A stretch of DNA of 6,859 bases from Clostridium sp. CAG:253 (GTDB taxonomy: Bacteria; Bacillota; Clostridia; Lachnospirales; Lachnospiraceae), in assembly GCA_000436755.1 (NCBI GenBank), contig FR887324.1, forward strand, positions 30,771-37,629, read 5' to 3'. A program made the position numbers and the translations under genes. A model generated the notes under the pieces. The model saw only the letters and a program-made list of their open reading frames with translations. It had not been told where the DNA came from and searched no databases. This document shows positions 1-5,486 of the stretch, piece by piece. How positions within the stretch are numbered: the first letter of the stretch is position 1; every line of letters begins with the position of its first letter.

Positions 1-830
1 TGTAACATCATTCCCGGTTTGCTCAATATATTTACAAGCGCATTCTCTGATTTTCCGGCAAGACGTATAAATTCATAAGATACTCCTGCTATAACAGGCA
101 CAAGCACTATTCTGTATAATACTTTAAGCCACATGTTGTCAACTCTTATAAAAATAAAGAAGATTATACTTATAAATAATACAATAAAAATAAAACTCGT
201 TCCACATCTTTTATGTTCTCTCGACTGTTTTCTCACATTCTCAACAGTGAGTGGCAGCATATGTTCCACACAATTTATGGTTTTATGCTCAGCACCGTGA
301 TACATAAATACCCTCTTTATATCCTCAACAAAAGAAATCGCAAAAACATAACCTATAAACAGAATTATCCTTATAATTCCCTCGATAACTGCAAGCACTT
401 TTGCAGATTTAATAATACTTTTCAATAACTCTGATATGAAAAACGGCAAAACCATAAAAATTCCAACTGCAAGAACAATCGACAATATGACTGTAAATGT
501 TGTCTCTATCTTCTCATGCCTTTCCTTTGCGGCATCATCCATTTGTTGTCTGTTTTCCTCTTCCTCGTCTTCATAATACTTTGAAGAATCAGTAAGGCTT
601 TTCATTCCGAGAACAAGAGACTCCACAAATGTAACCACACCTCTTATTATAGGCAGGTCGCAAACAAAATATTTATCTCTTAAACTTTGGCAATGTCCCT
701 TTTCAACTTCTATCTCTCCATCAGGTTTCCTCACGGCAACGGCATACCTGTCCCTGTTTTTCATCATAACTCCTTCAAGAACTGCCTGACCTCCTATGCC
801 TGACGGTTTCACAACTAATTTTTTATTCAT
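1..830 (-). CDS. DUF1385 (YqhQ-like) membrane protein, 3' end cut by window edge
   Basis: This minus-strand frame starts at ATG 830-828 and stays open for 276 codons to the left edge, so the C-terminus is missing. The protein begins MNKKLVVKPSGIGGQAVLEG. The GGQAVLEGVMM motif (residues 13-23), YHGAEHK (177-183) and RCGTSF (208-213) are hallmarks of the DUF1385 family, which includes Bacillus subtilis YqhQ. After a soluble N-terminal part and an acidic stretch (about 86-99) come hydrophobic segments near 111-135, 150-170, 212-229 and 237-255, so it should be an integral membrane protein. The conserved His/Glu/Cys residues might bind metal, but the biochemical function is unknown. GAGG lies 8 nt before the ATG and supports this start. 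It follows rpmE, from which a terminator separates it. In many Clostridia the gene sits between rpmE and prmC/prfA, so those genes may continue to the left. The family call is firm; the role is not. Confidence 0.9.
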   Translation of the reverse strand, partial: MNKKLVVKPSGIGGQAVLEGVMMKNRDRYAVAVRKPDGEIEVEKGHCQSLRDKYFVCDLPIIRGVVTFVESLVLGMKSLTDSSKYYEDEEEENRQQMDDAAKERHEKIETTFTVILSIVLAVGIFMVLPFFISELLKSIIKSAKVLAVIEGIIRIILFIGYVFAISFVEDIKRVFMYHGAEHKTINCVEHMLPLTVENVRKQSREHKRCGTSFIFIVLFISIIFFIFIRVDNMWLKVLYRIVLVPVIAGVSYEFIRLAGKSENALVNILSKPGMML

Positions 831-857
831 ATGGCAAACCTCAGATTTCCGCTATAC

Positions 858-886
858 TATGTACATTATGCTATAATATATGAAAA
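858..886 (-). promoter_or_regulatory. weak candidate promoter for the DUF1385 gene
   Basis: On the minus strand TTTTCA (886-881) is followed after 17 nt by TACATA (863-858), leaving roughly 20 nt of leader before the ATG. The -35 box overlaps the T-tract of the rpmE terminator. A promoter is expected here because the terminator isolates this gene from rpmE, but the boxes are poor matches and other A/T-rich hexamers nearby could serve instead. Confidence 0.25.
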
Positions 887-920
887 ATGGTCACAGCCCC
901 CTTTTGGTTGCTGTGACCAT
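883..920 (-). terminator. intrinsic terminator of rpmE
   Basis: Read on the minus strand, an 11-bp perfect stem (ATGGTCACAGC at 920-910 pairing with GCTGTGACCAT at 897-887) encloses a 12-nt loop. The T-tract that follows (887-883) starts at the last base of the stem. It lies 37 nt after the rpmE stop codon. Stem, loop and T-tract are the classic Rho-independent layout. The plus strand has A residues before the hairpin and no T-tract after it, so termination is one-directional. Confidence 0.88.
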
Positions 921-957
921 CTATAAGACCGAATCTTACGTTATAGTTATACAGATA

Positions 958-1164
958 CTAATTTGCCTGCATGCCATATTTACGGTTGAACTTATCAATC
1001 GCACCACGAGCCTTAACAGATTTCTGCTGACCTGTGTAGAAAGAATGACATTTAGAACAGATTTCTACGTGAATTTCTTCCTTTGTAGAACCAGTTACAA
1101 ACTCATTACCACAGTTGCAAACAACTTTAGCCTGATAATAATTAGGATGAATTCCCTCTCTCAT
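958..1164 (-). CDS. rpmE: 50S ribosomal protein L31 (type A, zinc-binding)
   Basis: The 68-residue protein has the normal length for L31 and starts [20 protein letters not shown]. The paired Cys residues C16-x-C18 and C36-x2-C39 are the zinc ligands of the zinc-containing (C+) form; the zinc-free paralogue used in zinc starvation lacks them. The C-terminal [11 protein letters not shown] stretch is also typical. L31 is a small protein of the large subunit that reaches toward the 30S subunit across the subunit interface. GGAGG (1178-1174) sits 9 nt before the ATG. The gene follows rho with a 229-bp gap that carries its own promoter and a structured leader, and it ends at a strong terminator, so it is probably mainly a single-gene unit. 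Readthrough from rho is possible because no terminator is visible after rho. Confidence 0.97.
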   Translation of the reverse strand: MREGIHPNYYQAKVVCNCGNEFVTGSTKEEIHVEICSKCHSFYTGQQKSVKARGAIDKFNRKYGMQAN

Positions 1165-1183
1165 GTCTTATGACCTCCATTCC

Positions 1184-1253
1184 GCTGTCACACTGACAGC
1201 AAATACATATCACGAAAAAGATCACACCCAGCATGTAGGACTGTATCTTTTCG
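1184..1253 (-). promoter_or_regulatory. structured 5' leader of rpmE, candidate L31 autoregulatory leader
   Basis: Two hairpins fit in the predicted rpmE leader. The upstream one pairs CGAAAAGAT (1253-1245) with ATCTTTTTCG (1222-1213) with one bulged T; inside it CAGT can pair with GCTG around a 7-nt loop. The downstream one is a perfect 7-bp stem, GCTGTCA and TGACAGC with a GTG loop (1200-1184), ending only 5 nt before the GGAGG of rpmE. A hairpin this close to the ribosome-binding site suits translational control by bound L31. Ribosomal-protein leaders for L31 have been proposed by comparative genomics in several bacterial groups; I cannot confirm that this one matches a published model. 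Confidence 0.55.
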
Positions 1254-1279
1254 ATTTCAATTTTCAACACAACTACATT

Positions 1280-1308
1280 AGTGTAACACATTGTGCTAAA
1301 AAACGCAA
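1280..1308 (-). promoter_or_regulatory. rpmE promoter (extended -10)
   Basis: On the minus strand TTGCGT (1308-1303) and TACACT (1285-1280) are 17 nt apart, and TGT directly before the -10 box supplies an extended -10 TG motif. Transcription would start near 1273 and give a leader of about 110 nt containing the two hairpins described separately. Spacing and TG motif are good; the hexamers match the consensus only partly. Confidence 0.6.
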
Positions 1309-1379
1309 GTATATATTTTATCTTTTTGAAATTCCAGAATTATATACGTTTTGCTCAATTTTTCTGACCAAATCTTTTT

Positions 1380-1411
1380 AGAAATGGATTTTTCTAGAAA
1401 TGGATTTTTCT
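1380..1411. repeat. 16-bp perfect tandem duplication across the rho stop codon
   Basis: AGAAATGGATTTTTCT occurs twice back to back (1380-1395 and 1396-1411). The right copy encodes the last Rho residues, and the TAG stop spans the junction. With a single copy the reading frame would end after the same residues, with TAA in place of TAG, so the duplication leaves the protein unchanged. Each unit has 5-bp self-complementary ends (AGAAA/TTTCT on the minus strand), too weak to call a terminator. Confidence 0.9.
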
Positions 1412-3208
1412 TATCATTTCAACAAATTCCCTGTTATTTCTTGTCTTCCTGAACAAATCTATAATTTTTTCCAACGCTTCTTCATTTCTCATCGCTGCAA
1501 ATGCTTTTCTTATTCTATATGAGGCATCTTTCTCATCCTGTGTAAGCAAAAGGTCATCTCTTCTTGTGCTTGACTTCGGTAAATCAATAGCAGGGAACAC
1601 TCTTTTTTCAGAAAGACTTCTGTCTAAAACAAGTTCCATATTACCTGTTCCCTTAAATTCCTCAAATACAACATCGTCCATTTTACTTCCCGTATCAACA
1701 AGTGCAGTTGCGAGAATTGTAAGACTTCCGCCCTCTCTCATATTTCTTGCTGCTCCGAAAAATTTCTTAGGCATATGAAGTGCTGCCGGGTCAAGACCTC
1801 CTGAAAGAGTTCTTCCGCTAGGTGCCACCGTAAGGTTATATGCTCTTGCAAGTCTTGTGATGCTGTCGAGAAGTATCATAACATCCTCTCCGTGTTCTAC
1901 AAGTCTCTTCGCTCTCTCAATAACCATCTCCGAAACTCTCTTATGATTTTCAGGCAGTTCATCAAATGTCGAATATATAACTTCGACATTGTGACCCATA
2001 ATCGATTCCTTGATGTCAGTAACTTCCTCAGGTCTTTCATCAATAAGAAGAACAATTATATGCATCTTTGGATAATTTGTTTTAACCGCTTTTGCCACCT
2101 GTTTAAGAAGTGTTGTCTTTCCTGTCTTTGGCTGTGAAACTATCATTCCACGCTGTCCTTTACCGATAGGTGCGATTATATCCATAATTCTCATTGAAAT
2201 GCTGCTGCCATCTGTCTCAAGCCTTATTCTGTCATCTGGGAATATCGGTGTAAGCTGCTCAAATTTCGGTCTTGTCAATAGTTCCTCGACAGGACAACCA
2301 TTTACCGTAGTGACATATAACATTGCCGCAAATTTTTCTGTCTGGCTTCTTATCTTAAGATTACCTTTAAGTATATCTCCTGTGCGAAGTCTGTATTTCT
2401 TAATCATGGCATGTGATACATATACATCATCATCTCCCGGCAGAAAGTTGTCGCATCTTATGAAACCATAGCCTTCTGCCATTATTTCAAGAATACCTTC
2501 CCTTGTCTCCCCACTGTCAAGCTGGCTTATATCAAGCTGCTTTTCCGGTTCTGAAACATTCTGATTATAATTATTCTGATAATTATTATTTGAATATTGA
2601 TTATTCTGATACCCATTATTGGAATTGTACCCATTCTGTGAATAACCGTTTGAGCCGTTATTCTGATTATAATTGTTCTGATATCCACCATGATTTGAAT
2701 TTGACTGATATGAATTGTTGCCGTTTGACGAATATCCCATGTTTTGATTTGAATACGGATTGTTTCCCTGCCTTGAATTTATTCTTCCGTTGTTTCTCTG
2801 CTGGCCACGAACATTGTTTGTTCTTCCCTGATATTGATACCCGGACTGATAGCCGCCTTCCCTTCTGGCTCTGTATGTATTTCTATGGTCTTCACTATAA
2901 TAATCATTATTTTTTACATATGAACCCTGATTCTGCGGTCTTTTTTCTTCCGCTTGTATTTCCTCATCATTTTCCTCATCATTTTTTTGAACACTCTCTT
3001 CTAAGACTTCCTCTTTTGCCGTATTTTCCACAACAACATATTCGTCTTTTTCTTCTGTGTTCTCTTCTGTCTCCTCAGCCTGCCTTTCCTGAATACTTAA
3101 AAGCAATTCCAAAAGTTCCCGTTTTTTATATGTAGTTACATTCTTAACGCCCATTTTGCGTCCGGCAACTCTAAGTTCAACAAGAGACATTTTTTCTAAA
3201 TCTGCCAT
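1394..3208 (-). CDS. rho: transcription termination factor Rho with long prion-like N-terminal insert
   Basis: Rho is a homohexameric RNA-dependent ATPase and helicase that pulls transcripts from RNA polymerase. At 604 residues this one is much longer than the roughly 420 of E. coli Rho. Domains in order: Rho N-terminal helical domain (about 5-42); acidic Glu-rich linker (44-90); Arg/Gly/Tyr-containing stretch (about 95-146); Asn-rich low-complexity insert (131-217); cold-shock-like RNA-binding domain with GYGFIR (246-251) and DDVYVSH (260-266); and the ATPase core. The core shows Walker A PKTGKTT (360-366), catalytic-type DERPEE (390-395), Walker B MILLDS (444-449), the Q-loop/[10 protein letters not shown] region (465-474) and FKGTGNMEL (518-526), so the enzyme appears intact. 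AAAGGAG lies 7 nt before ATG 3208-3206. The gene has its own candidate promoter downstream of an ABC transporter operon and precedes rpmE, a common order in Firmicutes. No intrinsic terminator is visible after it. Confidence 0.98.
   Translation of the reverse strand: MADLEKMSLVELRVAGRKMGVKNVTTYKKRELLELLLSIQERQAEETEENTEEKDEYVVVENTAKEEVLEESVQKNDEENDEEIQAEEKRPQNQGSYVKNNDYYSEDHRNTYRARREGGYQSGYQYQGRTNNVRGQQRNNGRINSRQGNNPYSNQNMGYSSNGNNSYQSNSNHGGYQNNYNQNNGSNGYSQNGYNSNNGYQNNQYSNNNYQNNYNQNVSEPEKQLDISQLDSGETREGILEIMAEGYGFIRCDNFLPGDDDVYVSHAMIKKYRLRTGDILKGNLKIRSQTEKFAAMLYVTTVNGCPVEELLTRPKFEQLTPIFPDDRIRLETDGSSISMRIMDIIAPIGKGQRGMIVSQPKTGKTTLLKQVAKAVKTNYPKMHIIVLLIDERPEEVTDIKESIMGHNVEVIYSTFDELPENHKRVSEMVIERAKRLVEHGEDVMILLDSITRLARAYNLTVAPSGRTLSGGLDPAALHMPKKFFGAARNMREGGSLTILATALVDTGSKMDDVVFEEFKGTGNMELVLDRSLSEKRVFPAIDLPKSSTRRDDLLLTQDEKDASYRIRKAFAAMRNEEALEKIIDLFRKTRNNREFVEMIRKIHF
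2558..2818 (-). other. Asn/Gln/Tyr-rich low-complexity (prion-like) segment of Rho
   Basis: These bases encode Rho residues 131-217. By my count 33 of the 87 residues are Asn, 12 Gln and 11 Tyr, and most of the rest are Gly and Ser; acidic residues are absent. Short units such as YQNNYNQN recur with variation, giving a degenerate repeat in the DNA as well. The composition resembles prion-like domains. Clostridium botulinum Rho has been reported to contain a prion-like segment in the same place, between the N-terminal domain and the RNA-binding domain. That this segment forms assemblies is inference from composition. Confidence 0.85.
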
Positions 3209-3216
3209 TTCATTGC

Positions 3217-3362
3217 TCCTTTACAAATACATTTTGATTTCTTATTTGATTTTCATAAATTATATTGACGATTCCGGGATTTTAATTTCACGATAGTGTC
3301 TGAATAATTTTAGCTAGTACATTTAATATCAATATACACAATCTTTTCGTATTTGTAAAGGA
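3217..3362. repeat. 14-bp perfect inverted repeat joining the rho RBS and the rho promoter
   Basis: TCCTTTACAAATAC (3217-3230) is repeated in reverse complement as GTATTTGTAAAGGA (3349-3362), with 118 bp between. On the minus strand the left arm holds most of the rho Shine-Dalgarno (AAAGGA) and the right arm holds the TTTACA -35 box of the predicted rho promoter. A transcript starting upstream of 3362, such as readthrough from the ABC operon, would contain both arms and could hide the ribosome-binding site. A transcript from the local promoter would lack the distal arm. Confidence 0.85.
3331..3359 (-). promoter_or_regulatory. rho promoter
   Basis: On the minus strand TTTACA (3359-3354) and TATATT (3336-3331) are exactly 17 nt apart, five and five matches to the sigma-A consensus. 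Transcription would begin near 3324 and give a leader of about 115 nt. I see no strong hairpin within that leader. The -35 box lies inside one arm of the inverted repeat listed at 3217-3362. Confidence 0.65.
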
Positions 3363-3398
3363 CAGCTTTAAATGAATTATTTTCGCTGCGGCTGATTT

Positions 3399-3418
3399 AA
3401 CTTAATCAAGATTAAGTT
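3399..3418 (-). other. A/T-rich hairpin over the permease stop codon
   Basis: On the minus strand AACTTAATC (3418-3410) and GATTAAGTT (3407-3399) form a 9-bp inverted repeat with two bases between, which folds as 8 bp around a CTTG loop. It covers the last codons and TAA stop of the permease gene. There is no T-tract after it and the stem is A/T-rich, so it is more likely an mRNA 3' stabiliser or a weak pause site than an efficient terminator. Confidence 0.4.
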
Positions 3419-4205
3419 TTCTATTTAACAGAAATACACTCACCGCATAATATACTACAGTCATCACTATCATTATAACAAGGCTTCCACTAAGCACATC
3501 TTTTACATAAGCGCCGACATTAACTATATCAGTGGTATCAGCGCCAACAAATCCTTTGGATATTGATACTGCTGCAAGCAGTACTATCGAAATCATCTGC
3601 ATGATCAGATAACCTGCAAAGTATACAATAAACGAAAGTATATCTTTATTCATTTTCTTTCCAAATGAATATCCTATTGTTATAGCTCCAAATATCTGAC
3701 TTATACCATATACCATTCCTACTGTCAGCGAAGCTGCAGTAAGCCACATACAAGCAGTGTCAAATCCGCTTTCTCTCATGCTTTCCGTCATTTTTTTCAG
3801 GATTGTAAAACACCATGATAATTTACCTGTCGATACCGCCACTGTAATATAGGTTCCTGCCACATTTACAAGAAACAATATGAGTGTTGATAAGAATTTT
3901 CCAGTAAATATTTCTCCCTCACTTACCGGCAATGTATGTGTCAGATATCCTTCATCTTTAAACATGTTTTTTCTGAAATGTAAAACACATGCCACCATTG
4001 TAACTCCAAATCCGGCTGCTATGCCTAAAATATGCAGCACGAACGTAAGCTCTTCCAACGCCATCCACTGAATTGCTCCCGGATATGTCTTAGTAAGTTT
4101 ATCCATTATCAAGTGTAAAATTGCTAATAGCAGTATAAAACTGTAAGTACCTGCAACAATTTTTATATTTGACTTTATATCATATTTTATAAGTTTTCTT
4201 AACAT
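3402..4205 (-). CDS. ABC-2-type transporter permease
   Basis: This 267-residue protein has about six hydrophobic segments, near residues 16-34, 54-77, 103-125, 152-180, 189-215 and 240-260, separated by short charged loops. That is the layout of an ABC-2-type exporter permease. A cytoplasmic-looking loop carries KDEGYLTHTLPVS (83-95), which I recall as common among related clostridial permeases. The start ATG (4205-4203) overlaps the end of the ATPase gene by 7 bp, with GGGAGGTG (4218-4211) just upstream, so the two should be translationally coupled and form one transporter. A dimer of this permease with two ATPase subunits is the likely complex. The substrate cannot be read from the sequence. 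Related YtrA-controlled transporters of Bacillus respond to cell-wall antibiotics, which makes envelope stress or peptide export a reasonable guess only. Confidence 0.85.
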   Translation of the reverse strand: MLRKLIKYDIKSNIKIVAGTYSFILLLAILHLIMDKLTKTYPGAIQWMALEELTFVLHILGIAAGFGVTMVACVLHFRKNMFKDEGYLTHTLPVSEGEIFTGKFLSTLILFLVNVAGTYITVAVSTGKLSWCFTILKKMTESMRESGFDTACMWLTAASLTVGMVYGISQIFGAITIGYSFGKKMNKDILSFIVYFAGYLIMQMISIVLLAAVSISKGFVGADTTDIVNVGAYVKDVLSGSLVIMIVMTVVYYAVSVFLLNRKLNLD

Positions 4206-4891
4206 GAGAACACCTCCCTGAACAAAGCATCAACTGATTTTTTTTCTTCCATTCTAAGTTCATCCACATCCCTGTGGAACATCACTTTTCCTTCTTTTAA
4301 GAAAACCACCTCATCAAGTATCTGTTCAACATCCTGAATCAGATGTGTAGATATAATAACAGTAGCATCCTCGGAATAATTACTTATAATCGTCTTTAAA
4401 ATATAATCTCTTGCTGCCGGGTCAACGCCTCCCATCGGCTCATCAAGAAGATATAATTTTGCTTTTCTGCTCATGACCATAATAAGCTGAACTTTTTCCC
4501 TATTTCCTTTTGAAAGTGATTTCAGTCTGCTCTCCCTGTCAAGACCGAGTTCATCAATCATTGCATTTGCTCTTTTAATATCAAAGTCCTCATAAAACTC
4601 TTCAAAAAATTTTGCTACGTCTCTAATTTTCATCCCCGGAGAAAGATAACTTCTTTCCGGAAGATATGATACAATTTTTTTCGTTTCCACTCCCACCTTT
4701 TTGCCATCTATTAAAACAGTCCCTTTATCCTGACGCAAAAGTCCACTCAATATTTTTATAAGTGTTGTCTTGCCGTGACCGTTCGGCCCAAGCAATCCGA
4801 CAATCTTTCCGCTTTCCAGTTTAAGATTCAACTCATCCAACGCTTTTAAACTGCCATAGTTTTTTGATAAATTCTCACATTCCAATATCAT
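4199..4891 (-). CDS. ABC transporter ATP-binding protein (YtrB/BcrA-like)
   Basis: This 230-residue nucleotide-binding subunit is of normal length. Walker A is GPNGHGKTT (35-43), the signature-motif equivalent is SLSKGNREK (125-133), Walker B is LYLLDEP (146-152) with Glu151 as the catalytic base, the D-loop is GGVDP (154-158) and the switch histidine is His183. Two details differ from textbook ABC proteins: His39 in the Walker A variable position, and YLPE (76-79), where Glu79 stands at the usual Q-loop glutamine. I believe the latter is not rare in BcrA/YtrB-like exporters. The gene lies 17 bp after the GntR gene, with GGGGGTGG as ribosome-binding site 5 nt before its ATG, and overlaps the permease gene by 7 bp. 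It should power that permease. Substrate unknown. Confidence 0.92.
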   Translation of the reverse strand: MILECENLSKNYGSLKALDELNLKLESGKIVGLLGPNGHGKTTLIKILSGLLRQDKGTVLIDGKKVGVETKKIVSYLPERSYLSPGMKIRDVAKFFEEFYEDFDIKRANAMIDELGLDRESRLKSLSKGNREKVQLIMVMSRKAKLYLLDEPMGGVDPAARDYILKTIISNYSEDATVIISTHLIQDVEQILDEVVFLKEGKVMFHRDVDELRMEEKKSVDALFREVFSC

Positions 4892-4908
4892 TTATTCCAC
4901 CCCCATTT

Positions 4909-5274
4909 TTAATTCTCACTTATATATTTTTTGAGAAGTTCTATTATCTGCTCTTTTGCATATCCCATCTTTTCCATTTGGACAACAAATGTCTTTATAC
5001 ATTCCATGGTCATCTCCTCCTGCAATTTATCCGTCTTTTCCTTACTGTCCGAAACAAAACGCCCCGCTGTTCTCTGAGAATAAACAAGACCTTCCCTCTC
5101 CAGCTCTGCAAGTGCTTTCTGCATTGTGTTCGGATTTACACCAGCCTCAAGTGCCAGCTCCCTGACTGACTTTAATTTATCTCCAGCTTTCCACTCCCCC
5201 GCTACTATACGCTCTTTTATCTGACTGATTATCTGCTGATAAATAGGCTGTTCATCATTAAATTTCCAAACCAA
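4909..5274 (-). CDS. GntR-family transcriptional regulator, YtrA subfamily
   Basis: The 121-residue protein has an N-terminal winged helix-turn-helix of the GntR type (about 8-76): PIYQQIISQIKERIVAGEW, then LKSVRELALEAGVNPNT, MQKALAELEREGLVYSQ and the wing ending GRFV. Only a short helical tail (about 77-121) follows, which is the YtrA pattern with no large effector domain. The start is TTG at 5274-5272, 8 nt after AGGAGG; the V-W-K-F-N-D-E-Q-P-I-Y beginning fits the family. An ATG four bases further upstream is out of frame and closes after six codons. The gene leads an operon with the ATPase and permease, and an inverted repeat next to its -10 box suggests it represses its own operon, as YtrA does in Bacillus. 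The inducing signal is unknown. Confidence 0.93.
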   Translation of the reverse strand: MVWKFNDEQPIYQQIISQIKERIVAGEWKAGDKLKSVRELALEAGVNPNTMQKALAELEREGLVYSQRTAGRFVSDSKEKTDKLQEEMTMECIKTFVVQMEKMGYAKEQIIELLKKYISEN

Positions 5275-5278
5275 TCAT
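5258..5278 (-). other. six-codon ATG frame overlapping the TTG start of the gntR gene
   Basis: On the minus strand ATG 5278-5276 opens a frame that ends at TAA 5260-5258 after six codons. It overlaps the gntR TTG start (5274-5272) in another frame and shares its AGGAGG. The SD-to-ATG spacing is only 4 nt, short for good initiation, whereas the TTG spacing is 8 nt. It may be accidental. Confidence 0.3.
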
Positions 5279-5299
5279 ATATCCTCCTTTCCTCTCGTT

Positions 5300-5333
5300 G
5301 TATTATTGTATTACTCGCTTAGTACAATAATAC
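5300..5333. promoter_or_regulatory. probable GntR (YtrA-type) operator
   Basis: GTATTATTGTA (5300-5310) and TACAATAATAC (5323-5333) are an 11-bp perfect inverted repeat with a 12-bp spacer, whose flanking TA/TA bases add partial symmetry. It lies between the -10 box and the ribosome-binding site of the gntR operon, covering the expected transcription start near 5325. Binding of a dimer of the encoded repressor would block transcription. The assignment to this regulator rests on position and symmetry. Confidence 0.7.
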
Positions 5334-5360
5334 TGTAATACAGTTTTCAAAAAAAGTCAA
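5332..5360 (-). promoter_or_regulatory. promoter of the gntR-ABC operon
   Basis: On the minus strand TTGACT (5360-5355) is followed after 17 nt by TACAGT (5337-5332). The -35 box is near-perfect and the -10 box has four of six consensus bases. The -10 overlaps a second small palindrome and touches the large operator repeat, so the promoter looks built for repression. The leader would be about 50 nt. Confidence 0.65.
5333..5343. repeat. 11-bp palindrome at the gntR operon -10 box
   Basis: CTGTA-A-TACAG (5333-5343) is perfectly symmetric about its central base and shares one base with the operator repeat at 5300-5333. It covers the -10 box on the minus strand. It could be a second, weaker site for the same regulator or a site for another factor. 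Confidence 0.45.
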
Positions 5361-5375
5361 CACTCTTTTATATTT

Positions 5376-5404
5376 TTGACCAAATATTTCAAATATGTTA
5401 TTCT
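5376..5404 (+). promoter_or_regulatory. promoter of the malic enzyme gene
   Basis: TTGACC (5376-5381) and TATTCT (5399-5404) are 17 nt apart, with TGT directly before the -10 box giving an extended -10 motif. Transcription would begin near 5411, leaving a leader of about 75 nt that contains the palindrome at 5440-5457. It is divergent from the gntR promoter; the two -35 boxes are 15 bp apart, so regulators bound at one could affect the other. Confidence 0.65.
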
Positions 5405-5433
5405 TATATTAAATAGATTTCCTATACACAAAT

Positions 5434-5457
5434 AAAAAAATCAGGCAGCTGCCTGAT
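5434..5457 (-). terminator. 18-bp perfect palindrome with minus-strand T-tract (antisense-facing terminator)
   Basis: ATCAGGCAGCTGCCTGAT (5440-5457) is a perfect palindrome that folds in RNA as a 7-bp stem with an AGCU loop. On the minus strand it is followed directly by T residues down to 5434, the shape of an intrinsic terminator. That would stop antisense transcription coming from within the malic enzyme gene before it reaches the gntR operon. On the plus strand it lies in the malic enzyme leader about 30 nt from the start of transcription, with no T-tract after it, so there it would be a leader hairpin. It might also be a DNA operator. Confidence 0.5.
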
Positions 5458-5486
5458 AAAATAAAACCAAATGGAGGATATAAAAA

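Noticed and set aside
213..428. A 71-codon plus-strand frame opposite the DUF1385 gene
   Set aside because: It is antisense to conserved DUF1385 motifs and has no SD or known family.
880..1173. A 97-codon plus-strand frame over the rpmE terminator and rpmE
   Set aside because: It begins within the terminator hairpin region and is antisense to rpmE, a certain gene. No family is recognisable.
2558..2818. The repeated Asn-rich DNA as a possible CRISPR array or non-coding satellite
   Set aside because: The units are short, irregular and in frame with rho. There are no identical repeats with regular unique spacers, so it is protein-coding low complexity.
2503..3135. A 210-codon open frame on the plus strand opposite the N-terminal half of rho
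   Set aside because: It is antisense to the low-complexity coding region of rho, whose biased codons rarely give stops on the other strand. The translation is rich in His, Tyr and Asp with no recognisable domain, and rho is certain.
3399..3418. The hairpin at the permease stop as an intrinsic terminator
   Set aside because: The stem is A/T-rich and no T-tract follows on the minus strand, so it was listed only as a hairpin.
4864..5169. Two overlapping plus-strand frames opposite the gntR gene
   Set aside because: They are shadows of a well-supported minus-strand regulator, and no protein family is recognisable.
5411..5486. A riboswitch in the malic enzyme leader
   Set aside because: The leader is only about 75 nt, with one simple palindrome and no conserved aptamer core that I recognise.
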